A stretch of DNA of 64,000 bases. Origin: Erythrobacteraceae bacterium Alg239-R51 (lineage in GTDB: Bacteria; Pseudomonadota; Alphaproteobacteria; Sphingomonadales; Sphingomonadaceae). The notes beneath the pieces were generated by a model. It had not been told where the DNA came from, made no database searches, and saw nothing but the letters and a program-made list of their open reading frames with translations. Every line of letters starts with the position of its first letter. Positions within the stretch are counted from its first letter, which is position 1. A program made the position numbers and the translations under genes. Shown here one piece after another: positions 37,608 through 46,562 of this stretch. The stretch is from assembly GCA_947331495.1 (NCBI GenBank), contig CAMZOI010000002.1, forward strand, positions 124,001-188,000, given 5' to 3'.

Positions 37608-38858
37608 ATGGACGATCTACGGGTCCTTCACGTCCTCAACTATGGATGGCCGAACGTGGACGGGTATACCGTCAGGGCGGCGGGCATGCTGGGCGCGCAA
37701 AAACAGGTGCTGGGATATGCGCCGGTCGTGGCGACCTCCCCCTACAAGGTTTTTGCCCAAGGACAGGACACAGGTTTCATCGTCGATGGCTGGGGGCCGG
37801 ACAACCAAGTCGAAGCCGGCGACGATGCCACTGGTCGGTCGCTTGCCGCGCTCGATTGGGAGCGGCCGGGGATCGGCCTTTCCCCTGTCACGCACCGGCG
37901 CTTTTCCGCCCACCTTCGCGATGTCTGCCGCCGCGAACGGATCGATATCGTACACGCCCATCATCCTCATTACGTGGGGAAGGCAGCGATGAGTGCGGCT
38001 GATGCCATGGAGGTCCCGTTCGTCTACGAAGTGCGATGCTTCAATGGCGACTACGATCTTGACCGGGGGCAAATCTACACCACACTTCGCGGTCACTGGC
38101 AGAATTACCGCGAATACAGGCTCGCTCGCCGTGCTGATGCCGTCGTAACCATCGCCGACGGTCTGGCCAAGCGCCTGACCCGTACTGGTGTCGCCCCGGA
38201 CAACGTCTTCGTGGTCCGCAACTCGGTAAATGCGGCGCTGTTCGCGCCGCGCGAGGCGCGTAAGCCCGGAGACGCGCTGAGGCTCGGCTACGCGACCACT
38301 TTCGACCGTATCGAGAATCTCGACCTGTTGATCGATGCGGCGGTCGAGGCGGCGCGGCGGTTGGAAAAGGAAGGGCGAAATCTCGAACTTGTGATTGCCG
38401 GATCGGGACGCGACTGGGACCGTATCGACACGTTGGTCAGGCAGCGCGGGGTTGGAAGTATCGTACAGCTTCTTGGGTTTGTTCCCTATAGCAGGATGAG
38501 CGAATTCTACCGGGAACTCGACCTGTTCGTGATCGCGCGTGGCCATGCCACAGTTTCGCTCGACACGACGCCTTTGAAGCCGCTCGAAGCGGCCGGCTGC
38601 GCCATACCGATCCTGTCGACGGACGTCCCGGCAATGCGGGAACTCCTGCGCGAACAGAGCGGCGCGCGATTTGCAGCACCCAAGGTCGAGAGCCTTGCGT
38701 CGGGGATCGTCGCGTTTGCGCATGATCCCTGGCAAGGCGACTACGATATCGCCGAACGCACATGGTCGCGGGAAGTCGGCAAGTATTGCGACGTCTATGC
38801 CCGGGCCTTCAATACCCATGCGCGACGATCCGCGAAATCGGGTGGGGTGAGCGCGTGA
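37608..38858 (+). CDS. Family 4 glycosyltransferase
   Basis: The 416-aa GT-B protein has the N-terminal VLHVLNYGWPNVDGYTVRA, which resembles glycosyltransferases of exosortase/exopolysaccharide loci, and the C-terminal donor-binding region LVIAGSGRDWDRID, GFVPYSRMSEFYRELDLFV and PLKPLEAAGCAIPILSTDVPAMREL (the E-x7-E region). It is cytoplasmic or membrane-associated and adds a sugar to a growing glycan. A ribosome site (CGGAGACAAG) precedes the ATG. Sugar specificity is not readable. Confidence 0.9.
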   Translation: MDDLRVLHVLNYGWPNVDGYTVRAAGMLGAQKQVLGYAPVVATSPYKVFAQGQDTGFIVDGWGPDNQVEAGDDATGRSLAALDWERPGIGLSPVTHRRFSAHLRDVCRRERIDIVHAHHPHYVGKAAMSAADAMEVPFVYEVRCFNGDYDLDRGQIYTTLRGHWQNYREYRLARRADAVVTIADGLAKRLTRTGVAPDNVFVVRNSVNAALFAPREARKPGDALRLGYATTFDRIENLDLLIDAAVEAARRLEKEGRNLELVIAGSGRDWDRIDTLVRQRGVGSIVQLLGFVPYSRMSEFYRELDLFVIARGHATVSLDTTPLKPLEAAGCAIPILSTDVPAMRELLREQSGARFAAPKVESLASGIVAFAHDPWQGDYDIAERTWSREVGKYCDVYARAFNTHARRSAKSGGVSA

Positions 38859-38877
38859 ATTGTGGTAGCGACGATTG

Positions 38878-39726
38878 ATGGCCAGCGCCGGATTTTCAGA
38901 CCAGTGGGAACGCGTGATCGACCCGCCCTTGTTCCGCACCGAAGCGCCGCCGGTGATGCCGCTGATAGATGTGCACGTAAATGCGTTGCCTCCGAAGACA
39001 ACCGGCGAAAGCGGCTTTTATCTCCAGCAAACCATGGAGCAGCATGCCGCGGCACTAAGCGCGAAGACGGTCGTCGGTCCGCCGCGCGTGTCCGACTACT
39101 TTGCGGCCAACAGCGCGATACGGATCGCTGCCAGCAAGGCCGAACGGTGGCTGGCGATGGCGCGGTTCGCGGGCACGCTCTGGCCTTTCGGGCGCCCCTG
39201 GGCGCTGAAACGGCAGATCGGTGCCATTTTCGCATCCCGTCCGGTCGAAGAGCAGATCGATTTCGACGGCATATCCGCAATCAAGCTAATGCCGTTCGCC
39301 GACGGACTGCCTTCTGGATCGCTGCTCGAGCAGATTGTCGACAGCAAGCTGCCCGTTCTGGTCCATGCAGGGGAGAAATGCCCGCCCGAATGGGTTGCCT
39401 CGAAACTGCTCAAACGGTTGGACGCGCCGCTCATATTCGCACATCTGGGAAGCTGGCCGTGTTCGGCAGACGCCCTTGAAAGTGCCGTTGCGCTTGCTCG
39501 CAGTGACGAGCGCGTATATCTGGAAACCTCGGGTGCATGGATCGGTAATTTCATCACATTCGCAGTCAAGCAGGTGCCGGACAAGGTCATGTTCGGGTCC
39601 AATTCCCCGATGTGTCCGGTCGCTGTTCAATGGGCCCACGTGGCTAGCGCGGTATGCAGCGATACGCATCTGGAAGCGGTCGCGCACGCCAATGCCGCTC
39701 GTATTTTCAATCAGAAGTTGGATTGA
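38878..39726 (+). CDS. Amidohydrolase-fold protein with degenerate metal site
   Basis: The 282-aa protein has the amidohydrolase_2 (PF04909) layout and is a paralog of the next gene, sharing HAGEKCPPEWVASK, IFAHLGSW, VYLETSGAWIGNFI and FGSNSP. However the N-terminal metal motif H-x-H is H-V-N here (LIDVHVNA), and the C-terminal metal Asp is replaced by Asn (FGSN instead of FGSD). It may be inactive and serve as a partner subunit, or act with an altered metal site. The start is ATG 38878; TTG 38875 is possible. Confidence 0.8.
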   Translation: MASAGFSDQWERVIDPPLFRTEAPPVMPLIDVHVNALPPKTTGESGFYLQQTMEQHAAALSAKTVVGPPRVSDYFAANSAIRIAASKAERWLAMARFAGTLWPFGRPWALKRQIGAIFASRPVEEQIDFDGISAIKLMPFADGLPSGSLLEQIVDSKLPVLVHAGEKCPPEWVASKLLKRLDAPLIFAHLGSWPCSADALESAVALARSDERVYLETSGAWIGNFITFAVKQVPDKVMFGSNSPMCPVAVQWAHVASAVCSDTHLEAVAHANAARIFNQKLD

Positions 39727-40568
39727 TGGATTGCTGTCAGGATCATCTCGAAGCGGAACTCGGTCCATGGGACGGGCCAGCGCTCGATCATCCACTGTTC
39801 GACGCGCATGTTCATGTCGGTATGAGCGATACCGGGCAGCTCTATTACGGCAAGCTAACCGGAGATGAATTTGTCTCGCTGGTGAAAGCAGCCGGGCTGA
39901 CCAAGGCGCTGGTCTTTCCGCCGACAATCGATTCCGGATACCGCAAGGCCAATTACGCGCTGGCGCAATGGTGCAAGGACGTGGGCCAGGGTATGCGCCC
40001 GCTGGCGCGGGTGGGTGGCAAGCATATCGGCTGGACCGAGCCTGAGTTGTGGCTGTTGCGGCGCAAGCTGCGGCGCTTGATCGGGAGCCGCGAGCTTGAC
40101 CTTTCGCCCGAGGATATCGACGACTTCGCCGGCCTCAAGATACTTCCTCACCTGGACGGTCTGCCAGCCGACGAGATCCTCGAGGCGGTGAACGCGCGCG
40201 AGATGCCCGTGCTTACCCATGGGGGCAAATTCGTACCTGCCGACTTCGTCGAAAAGGCCGTGCTGCCGCGGGTGAAGGGGCCCGTCGTCATCGCGCATCT
40301 GGGTGCTTTCCCCGACCGGGAGGAAGACTTGCGCGCGGCGGTGGATCTGGCGAAACGCAACCCGCGCGTGTATCTCGACACCAGCGGTATCTGGATAGCG
40401 GATTTCCTGCGCTACGCCATCAACGCGGTGCCCGAAAAGATCATCTTCGGCTCGGACTGCCCGCTGACCCATCCGCGCGTGGCCTGGGGACTGATCCGCG
40501 CGCTGGTAAAGCGCGACGATGTGCTCGAAGATATTGCCTGGCGCACGGCAGAAACGGTTTACGGATGA
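39726..40568 (+). CDS. Amidohydrolase family protein (PF04909)
   Basis: The 280-aa TIM-barrel hydrolase or decarboxylase retains the metal-site signatures: FDAHVHVG (H-x-H), LTHGGKF, IAHLGAF and FGSDCPL. Members hydrolyse or decarboxylate small cyclic or aromatic compounds. Inside a polysaccharide cluster the substrate could be a sugar or lactone, but this is inference. It overlaps its degenerate paralog by one base upstream and the deacetylase gene by four bases downstream. Confidence 0.85.
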   Translation: MDCCQDHLEAELGPWDGPALDHPLFDAHVHVGMSDTGQLYYGKLTGDEFVSLVKAAGLTKALVFPPTIDSGYRKANYALAQWCKDVGQGMRPLARVGGKHIGWTEPELWLLRRKLRRLIGSRELDLSPEDIDDFAGLKILPHLDGLPADEILEAVNAREMPVLTHGGKFVPADFVEKAVLPRVKGPVVIAHLGAFPDREEDLRAAVDLAKRNPRVYLDTSGIWIADFLRYAINAVPEKIIFGSDCPLTHPRVAWGLIRALVKRDDVLEDIAWRTAETVYG

Positions 40569-41506
40569 GCTATCACGACGTTCTGCCCAAGGTCGTCGCA
40601 CGGGTGCTGACCGAGCGGCATCTGTGGGGTTATCTTCCCAGGAGTATAGGCCCCGTGCCAAGGGGTCAGCCCAATCTGGCGCTCAGCTTCGACCTCGATT
40701 ACCAGGCCGATACGGACGCACTGATCCCGCTGGTCGAACTGCTTGGCCGGCATGGGGTGACCGCGACTTTCTTTTCGATTGGCGCGCTCGTGGCGCAGGA
40801 TCCCCGGCCGTACAGATTCGCTTTCGATGCCGGGCACGAAATCGGCAATCATACCCAAACCCATCCGGACAATCCGGTGCTCAATCCGGATCGTGAATTC
40901 TGGTCGCTCACGACCGAGCAAATGGCGGACGAGATAAGCCGATGCCAGACGACGATTGCGCAAGTGACAGGTGCGGCGCCGACGGGGTTCAGAACGCCGC
41001 ACTTCAAGGACCACCCGCGCATGCTCGATGCCCTGAGCGACGTGGCGGACATCAAGTACATTTCCACAGTACTGGCCAGCAAAAGCCCGAAAGCCGCCCC
41101 CTATTTTCCCGAGCGGGATGGTGATCTCGGCCGGATGAGCCTGTTCTACGCCGCCCGGGAGCCATCGCACGAGCGACCATTGATGGTGCCGCTGACCCCC
41201 TGTCCCGGACTGCGCTGGTCGCCGTTTTGTTCCTACAGTTCCATCCGGCGGCCCACCGACAAGGCAGCTGGCGCTGGGTATCACGATTTGCCGCAATGGT
41301 CCGGTTTGTGGAAGACGATGTTGAAAAGGGCCGAGGCGCAGCGTTTCGCGAGCGTCTATTTCGATCCGATGGACATCATGCGAGACGAGGAGACGTCGCG
41401 GACGTTCGAGGGCATGCTCGCTCAAGCGCTCGAACAGGGTTGGCTGATCAGCCGGCTCGATTCTATTGCCGAACGCTGGCGGCCAATGGCCGCAATAGCA
41501 GCATAG
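40565..41506 (+). CDS. Polysaccharide deacetylase (CE4/NodB family)
   Basis: The 313-aa protein has the NodB fold: motif 1 SFDLDYQAD, motif 2 GHEIGNHTQTHP with two zinc His residues, a third block GFRTPHFKDHP, and a late hydrophobic barrel strand. It would remove N- or O-acetyl groups from a glycan in the periplasm or cytoplasm; there is no signal peptide, so it may act before export. Its stop overlaps the next gene's GTG start. It is part of a run of seven genes with at most 4-base overlaps. Confidence 0.87.
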   Translation: MSYHDVLPKVVARVLTERHLWGYLPRSIGPVPRGQPNLALSFDLDYQADTDALIPLVELLGRHGVTATFFSIGALVAQDPRPYRFAFDAGHEIGNHTQTHPDNPVLNPDREFWSLTTEQMADEISRCQTTIAQVTGAAPTGFRTPHFKDHPRMLDALSDVADIKYISTVLASKSPKAAPYFPERDGDLGRMSLFYAAREPSHERPLMVPLTPCPGLRWSPFCSYSSIRRPTDKAAGAGYHDLPQWSGLWKTMLKRAEAQRFASVYFDPMDIMRDEETSRTFEGMLAQALEQGWLISRLDSIAERWRPMAAIAA

Positions 41507-42699
41507 TGTCCGTTACCCCGCGGGTGCTTCACGTTCTTGAAGCCATGCCGCCCGTCCTCTCCGGCAATACGATGAGATCGGTCAACATTCTTCGCTTCCA
41601 GGCAGACCTCGGCATCGCAACGCCCACGGCGCTGGTTTCGTCGCGGCAACACGTGCTTGGCAACGCAGCGGCACAACCGATGCGGGATGTCGAAGTCCAT
41701 ACCATCGCTCCTTCGAGACACGAGTTGCGTGCGCGAAAATGGCACCGCTGGGCGGTGAGCCGTCGGCACGCGGCCGACGCGATCGGCGAACAGGCACGGG
41801 GGGTCGATATTGTTCACGTCCACTGCGCCAGCTCGCTTGGCCTGGCCGCCGCCGATGCCGCAAGGCGGGAGCGCAAACCGCTCGTCGCGGAAATTCGTTT
41901 CGATCTTGCCGGGGCTGTGAATGCGCAGAGCCTGCGAGGCAAAGCGCGGTGGGCCGAGCCGTATTTGCGCAGCTACTTCCATCGCCATATCGCGCACGCG
42001 GATCACGTCGCGGCGGCAAGCCATAGCCTGGCGCAGCTGCTCGTTTCCGAAGGCCTCGATCCGGCCAAGATGACGGTGGTGCCTAATGGGGCGGACTGTT
42101 CCAGACCCGGCAATGGGGCTCGTGTTCGTGCAGGCCTGGCCCTGGACCCGGACGACTTCGTTGTCGGAAGCACCGCGAACATGCTTCGCTACGAGGGGCT
42201 GGATTTCCTCATCCGATCTGCGCGAACCATCCAGGCCATGCACGTCTTGCTGGTAGGCGATGGTCCGGAGCTGGAGCGCCTTCGGGCTCAGGCCATCGGG
42301 ACAGGGATTGCAGACCGCATCCATTTTGCGGGCAAGGTTCCGCATGACGATATTCCCGATTACCTCGATGCCATGGACATTTTTGTCATTCCACGCCGCG
42401 ATCTTTCCATTACCCGTTATGCCAGCCCGCTGAAAGCAGTCGAAGCCATGGCCGCCGGACTCCCGGTCATTGCAACCGATGTCGGAGATCTCGGCGCTTT
42501 GCTTCGCGATAACAGAGGTCAGTTAATTTCGCCCGATGTCCAAGGTGAACTTGATCAGACGCTGGCGGATGCGCAGCATCGTTTGCCCGTTACACGGGCG
42601 AAGGCAGTGCAGGCGAAAGACTGGTTGCTGGATAACTATCGCTGGGATCTGATGGTCAACCGTTATGAAAGCATCTATCGCAAGGTGCTGGGTTCATGA
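41506..42699 (+). CDS. Family 4 glycosyltransferase
   Basis: The 397-aa GT-B enzyme shows VLHVLEAMPPVLSGNTMRS at its start, VVPNGADCSRP (linker), HVLLVGDGPELERLR and the donor-binding SPLKAVEAMAAGLPVIATDVGDL (E-x7-E). I start at GTG 41506, which overlaps the deacetylase stop, because the conserved VTPRVLHVLEA begins there; the open frame further upstream is a shadow of the deacetylase. It elongates the glycan made by this cluster; specificity is unknown. Confidence 0.9.
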   Translation: MSVTPRVLHVLEAMPPVLSGNTMRSVNILRFQADLGIATPTALVSSRQHVLGNAAAQPMRDVEVHTIAPSRHELRARKWHRWAVSRRHAADAIGEQARGVDIVHVHCASSLGLAAADAARRERKPLVAEIRFDLAGAVNAQSLRGKARWAEPYLRSYFHRHIAHADHVAAASHSLAQLLVSEGLDPAKMTVVPNGADCSRPGNGARVRAGLALDPDDFVVGSTANMLRYEGLDFLIRSARTIQAMHVLLVGDGPELERLRAQAIGTGIADRIHFAGKVPHDDIPDYLDAMDIFVIPRRDLSITRYASPLKAVEAMAAGLPVIATDVGDLGALLRDNRGQLISPDVQGELDQTLADAQHRLPVTRAKAVQAKDWLLDNYRWDLMVNRYESIYRKVLGS

Positions 42700-43562
42700 G
42701 CCTGCGCTGGAGTGTCGTAATCCCGACTTATCGACGTCCGGAGCAGGTCGCCGGGGCACTTGCGTCCATCGCTTCGATCGATCCGCCCCGGGGTGGTCAC
42801 GAGGTCATTGTGGTGGACGATGGCGGCGGCGTGGATTTGTCCGCAACGCTGTGCGCCGACAACATGCGCCTGATAGTGCAGGAAAATACCGGACCGGCGG
42901 GTGCGAGAAACCATGGGGCCCGGAAAGCCCGCGGTGAATTCCTCGTGTTTACCGACGATGATTGCCGACCTTCGAAACACTGGCTTACGGCATTCGACGA
43001 GGCGATGGATAGCGGGCAGGTCGACCTACTTGGCGGCTCCACGCAGAACGGCCTGCCAGAAAATCCCTACAGCTCCGCCAGCCAGACCTTGGCGACCGTT
43101 TTTGAGGATTGGGAGGCCCATGACGGGATCTATCGCTTTTTCGCCAGCAACAACATCGCCTTGCAGCGCAGCAGTTTCTTGGAGATCGGGGGCTTCGACA
43201 CGAGCTTCCCGCTTGCGGCTGGTGAGGACAGGGCGTTCTGCGATAGCTGGCGGCGGTCCGGCCGAACGCTAAGGAAGGTTCCCGAGGCGAAAACATGGCA
43301 CCACCACGCGTTGACGCTGGGCAGCTTCTGGCGGCAGCACCGCAATTATGGCCGCGGGGCGGCGCTGACCTACCAGCGGCGCGCGAGTGACGAAAAGACC
43401 GTACCGGACACGCGCGGCCACCTCGCGCTCTACAAACAGCTGGCGGCTCAAGCGCTGGATGGACGACATGACAGCTCGGCCGCCCGAACCATCGCGCTGA
43501 TGGCATTGAGCCAGTTTGCCACAATTTACGGCTTCGGCCGGCAGTCCGTCAAATGGACGTGA
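42696..43562 (+). CDS. Family 2 glycosyltransferase
   Basis: This 288-aa GT-A protein has WSVVIPTYRRPEQVAGAL, VVDDGGG, GPAGARNHGARKARGEFLVFTDDDC (metal-binding Asp residues), a FGGFDTSFPLAAGED-like acceptor segment (GGFDTSFPLAAGEDRAFC) and a basic C-terminal tail. It lacks membrane segments, unlike the GT2 at 35060. It starts within the previous stop (ATGA) and ends convergently, overlapping the membrane-protein gene by 14 bp. Confidence 0.88.
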   Translation: MSLRWSVVIPTYRRPEQVAGALASIASIDPPRGGHEVIVVDDGGGVDLSATLCADNMRLIVQENTGPAGARNHGARKARGEFLVFTDDDCRPSKHWLTAFDEAMDSGQVDLLGGSTQNGLPENPYSSASQTLATVFEDWEAHDGIYRFFASNNIALQRSSFLEIGGFDTSFPLAAGEDRAFCDSWRRSGRTLRKVPEAKTWHHHALTLGSFWRQHRNYGRGAALTYQRRASDEKTVPDTRGHLALYKQLAAQALDGRHDSSAARTIALMALSQFATIYGFGRQSVKWT

Positions 43563-44985
43563 TTTTGGATCGATTTTGCCAGTCTTTCCAGGCGAAGAGA
43601 AAACCGATCAGCGGCAGCAACCAGATGACGCGCCCCTGGTAACGGTCGACGGGGGCTGACAACGCCCCGCAGATGATCGCATTGACAACCAGTCCGACGG
43701 TTATCGTCAGCGTGAATCGGGCATCGGTATCAAACTTGCGATGACGAGCGAACCGCCACGCCAGGAAGATGAGCGTTAGAATCACGATCGATGCCTGGAC
43801 GAATTCTGCCACGGTGCGCAGCATCTTGGAACGCGATTGCTCGGCCCGTTCGAGGACGAAGCGGCCGGATTCCAAACGTTCCAACCTTCTCCCGAAATCG
43901 ATCTCGGTGAGGCCGAACTGGCCCAGTTGGCTTACGCTGTGCGCAATGAACAGCCCGACGGTCTCGAGCGGATAGTCGCGCGTCGCGCGGGCGAGGATGA
44001 CCGGTTCCTCTTCGCGAATGCGGCGCAGCTCGTCCGGACTGGCCAAGGTTGTTACCTTGGTGTCCGCGTTCCAGAGAAATTCGCTGATGGTTTCGGGCAT
44101 CTCGTCATAAACATCGCAGATGGCGTAGCGGTAGACGGGGCATGTCGCTTCCAGATGCCAGCGTGCGGGACCATCCTCGAGCGAGCGAGCAAGGGGCAAG
44201 GGCACATGCTTGGCAAAGACCCCCGCCTGTCCCAGTCCGACGTAATTGAGCATGGATGTCGCAGCCAGCCCTGCGGCAAGGCCGCATCCGGCAAGACCGA
44301 CTGGCAAGAGTACTCTTTTCAGCGCTGCTTTTGACCGGACCACAGGTGCAATTGCCTTCAGGAATGCCGCGAACAGCCAGACCGAAAGAAGGATCGGGAC
44401 GTGGCTGTTATGGACCATGATGGAAAACGCACCAACCAGCACAAGAAACGCGATGGCCAGCCAACTCAAGCGATTGTGGTACCAGGCAAGAAGCGCGATG
44501 CTCGCAATCCCCGTGGCGGCAAAGATATCGGGCAAGGCGAAAGAAGCATACCAGGGCGCGCTCGTCAGGACTGCAATGGTCGCCGTGACCGCGATGAAGC
44601 CAGGCAAATGCAAGGGCCGCCCGCCCACGACACCAAGCATGATCATGATAACCCCGGCTGTCAGGGCCGCCTGTACGAATATGGCACCCAACAGCAGTTT
44701 TTCTGGGCCATGCAACGCGAAGGCGAACGCGCTGTAAGTGATCGACCTAATGCTTTTTCCCGATACGGAGTTTCGCGCCGAAACTTGCCCATCGGAGTCT
44801 GATGCGGCTGGGTCCTGGCCTGATGAGACCATGTCGGAAAGCCGGTTTTGTGCTTCTTCGAAGACCACTTGCCCGCCGGTTACATAGGCAGCCGTGTCCG
44901 GGAACATGGCGGCATGACCATGATAGATCGCCGGCCAGCTGAGCGCGAGCACGAGAAGCAGGAATTTCCACGCGGATTTATGCAT
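43549..44985 (-). CDS. Polytopic membrane protein of unknown function
   Basis: The 478-aa protein has about ten hydrophobic segments, with a periplasmic-looking loop near residues 35-60 (HGHAAMFPDTAAYVTGG, acidic DTA as in some GT-C glycosyltransferases) and another near 285-365. The arrangement resembles GT-C-fold or O-antigen-type membrane enzymes but no signature is secure. I start at ATG 44985, the first residue before the N-terminal membrane segment (MHKSAWKFLLL). It is separated from the upstream DUF1499 gene by about 105 bp and transcribed with it. Confidence 0.75.
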   Translation of the reverse strand: MHKSAWKFLLLVLALSWPAIYHGHAAMFPDTAAYVTGGQVVFEEAQNRLSDMVSSGQDPAASDSDGQVSARNSVSGKSIRSITYSAFAFALHGPEKLLLGAIFVQAALTAGVIMIMLGVVGGRPLHLPGFIAVTATIAVLTSAPWYASFALPDIFAATGIASIALLAWYHNRLSWLAIAFLVLVGAFSIMVHNSHVPILLSVWLFAAFLKAIAPVVRSKAALKRVLLPVGLAGCGLAAGLAATSMLNYVGLGQAGVFAKHVPLPLARSLEDGPARWHLEATCPVYRYAICDVYDEMPETISEFLWNADTKVTTLASPDELRRIREEEPVILARATRDYPLETVGLFIAHSVSQLGQFGLTEIDFGRRLERLESGRFVLERAEQSRSKMLRTVAEFVQASIVILTLIFLAWRFARHRKFDTDARFTLTITVGLVVNAIICGALSAPVDRYQGRVIWLLPLIGFLFAWKDWQNRSKITSI

Positions 44986-45090
44986 ATGATTCCGTGTCAG
45001 GTCGGCGACCGCCCGAATGGCGTGGCGCAAGCGGCGCGCACCAGGTTTCGGACTGCCTGCGTGCGGTGCCAGCACAGCAGGTGGCGTTCC

Positions 45091-45984
45091 TTATCGCGCC
45101 AGGCGTTCCTCGATCGCCTGCGACAATTCACGAAGTCTTTCGGCGTTGTAACCAAGATCGGACAGGCCCACGCGGCTGACGGATCGCAGATCGATCTGGC
45201 CGTCCGCGACCCGCGCGACAACATCGTCCCGGAAGCCGAAAGCGAAGGTTTCCGCAACCCCTTCCACCGTATTCGAACCGTCAACACGGCGCACGTCCTG
45301 AAGGCCGATCTCGCCCATGGCTGCGACAATTGCGTCAAACGCTTCGTCGCGATCGACATTTCCAAGAATGATCGGCTGCAAGTCGGCATATTCTTCGGCG
45401 ATGACATCTGCGTGGTTCTTGGCCTTGAGGGCCTCGTCTTCGACTCCGGCCCACATTTCCAACTGGCCAAGGGGTATGCCGTAATCGTTGACCGGGTTGG
45501 CATCGAGCTGGGTGCGCAGGGCCATTGTCTCGCGCGAGAACGCAGGCGGATCGCGCAGATCTGTCGATACGTCATAGATCGGCGGAACGGCATCGGCCTG
45601 CGCGCGCATGGTCAGCAGGCCCATGAAGAGCACGGCGGGAATAGCCATCGCCAGGGCCGCTTTCCACCATGGACCGCGCGGCGTCTTGAGAAAGGCGAAC
45701 GCGAATGCAAAGATCGCGAACAGCGCCGAAATCGCGAGCAGCCAAACCCCGGCTTCGCGGATCATGAAGCCCAGGCCAGTGCGCCAGTCTATCAGTCCGA
45801 ACTTGGGCCCGAACGCAGCCAGAGCGAACCACAGCAACACGCCAAGCGACAGCCAGAGCGACCAGTTCGGCAGTGCCGTGCGCCAGTTACGGCGAGGCTT
45901 TGCAGTTTCCGCGTGCGCATCTGGCGCGTCAGTAGACCTTGAAGCGGGCGATACCGGGGCGTTCTGGTGGTTGGTCTCGTTCAT
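45091..45984 (-). CDS. DUF1499 domain membrane protein
   Basis: The 297-aa protein has a short charged N-terminus, three membrane segments (LWLSLGVLLWFALAAFG, WLLAISALFAIFAFAFAFL, ALAMAIPAVLFMGLLTM) and a C-terminal DUF1499 domain with VPPIYDVSTDLRDPPAFS, a typical opening motif, and ...ADGQIDLRSVSRVGLSDLGYNA. DUF1499 proteins are common in proteobacteria but their role is unknown. The start lies 2 nt after the queF stop, implying cotranscription. Confidence 0.85.
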   Translation of the reverse strand: MNETNHQNAPVSPASRSTDAPDAHAETAKPRRNWRTALPNWSLWLSLGVLLWFALAAFGPKFGLIDWRTGLGFMIREAGVWLLAISALFAIFAFAFAFLKTPRGPWWKAALAMAIPAVLFMGLLTMRAQADAVPPIYDVSTDLRDPPAFSRETMALRTQLDANPVNDYGIPLGQLEMWAGVEDEALKAKNHADVIAEEYADLQPIILGNVDRDEAFDAIVAAMGEIGLQDVRRVDGSNTVEGVAETFAFGFRDDVVARVADGQIDLRSVSRVGLSDLGYNAERLRELSQAIEERLAR

Positions 45985-45986
45985 AC

Positions 45987-46445
45987 TCAGCCTCTTCCTC
46001 TATAGGCGGCAACGCCCTGATCGGGCAACCACAGCCCTTCCGGAGGAGCGCCGCTCTGCCAGAATACGTCGATCGGTATGCCGCCACGCGGATACCAGTA
46101 GCCGCCGATGCGCAGCCAGCGCGGCTGCATTTCTTCGTACAGGCGTTGACCTATGCCGACTGTCACGTCCTCGTGAAATCCGCAATGATTGCGGAAACTG
46201 CCCAGGAAAAGCTTGAGGCTCTTGCTTTCGACGATCGTTCTGCCGGGCGCGTAATCGATCACGAGATGGGCAAAGTCGGGCTGGCCCGTCACCGGGCAAA
46301 GCGAAGTGAATTCAGGAGCAGCGAAACGAACCATGTAGAGTTGGCCGTCGCGCGGGTTCTGTACGTAATCGAGCTCCGCGTCCTGCGGCGAGGCTGGCAG
46401 GGCGCTGTTCTCGCCAAGGAACTTCGGGCTGGGTGTGTCGCTCAT
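45987..46445 (-). CDS. queF: NADPH-dependent preQ0 reductase (unimodular QueF)
   Basis: QueF reduces 7-cyano-7-deazaguanine (preQ0) to preQ1 in queuosine tRNA modification. The 152-aa protein has the active-site Cys in [13 protein letters not shown] and the signature [21 protein letters not shown] including the substrate Glu, plus the barrel strand [15 protein letters not shown]. This is the short, single-domain type. The start is ATG 46445 (MSDTPSPK); ATG 46454 is possible. It is divergent from the gene at 46563. Confidence 0.95.
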   Translation of the reverse strand: MSDTPSPKFLGENSALPASPQDAELDYVQNPRDGQLYMVRFAAPEFTSLCPVTGQPDFAHLVIDYAPGRTIVESKSLKLFLGSFRNHCGFHEDVTVGIGQRLYEEMQPRWLRIGGYWYPRGGIPIDVFWQSGAPPEGLWLPDQGVAAYRGRG

Positions 46446-46562
46446 GTCGCGCATCTGCCGGGAAAGGCGCCTGGGCGCAAGGCAGGGCTTGGAAGCCACG
46501 GCTTCAGTGCCTATTCAGCGCGCCCCGGTGCAACTGTCTGCACCCTTGCCGTGATCAGAACT

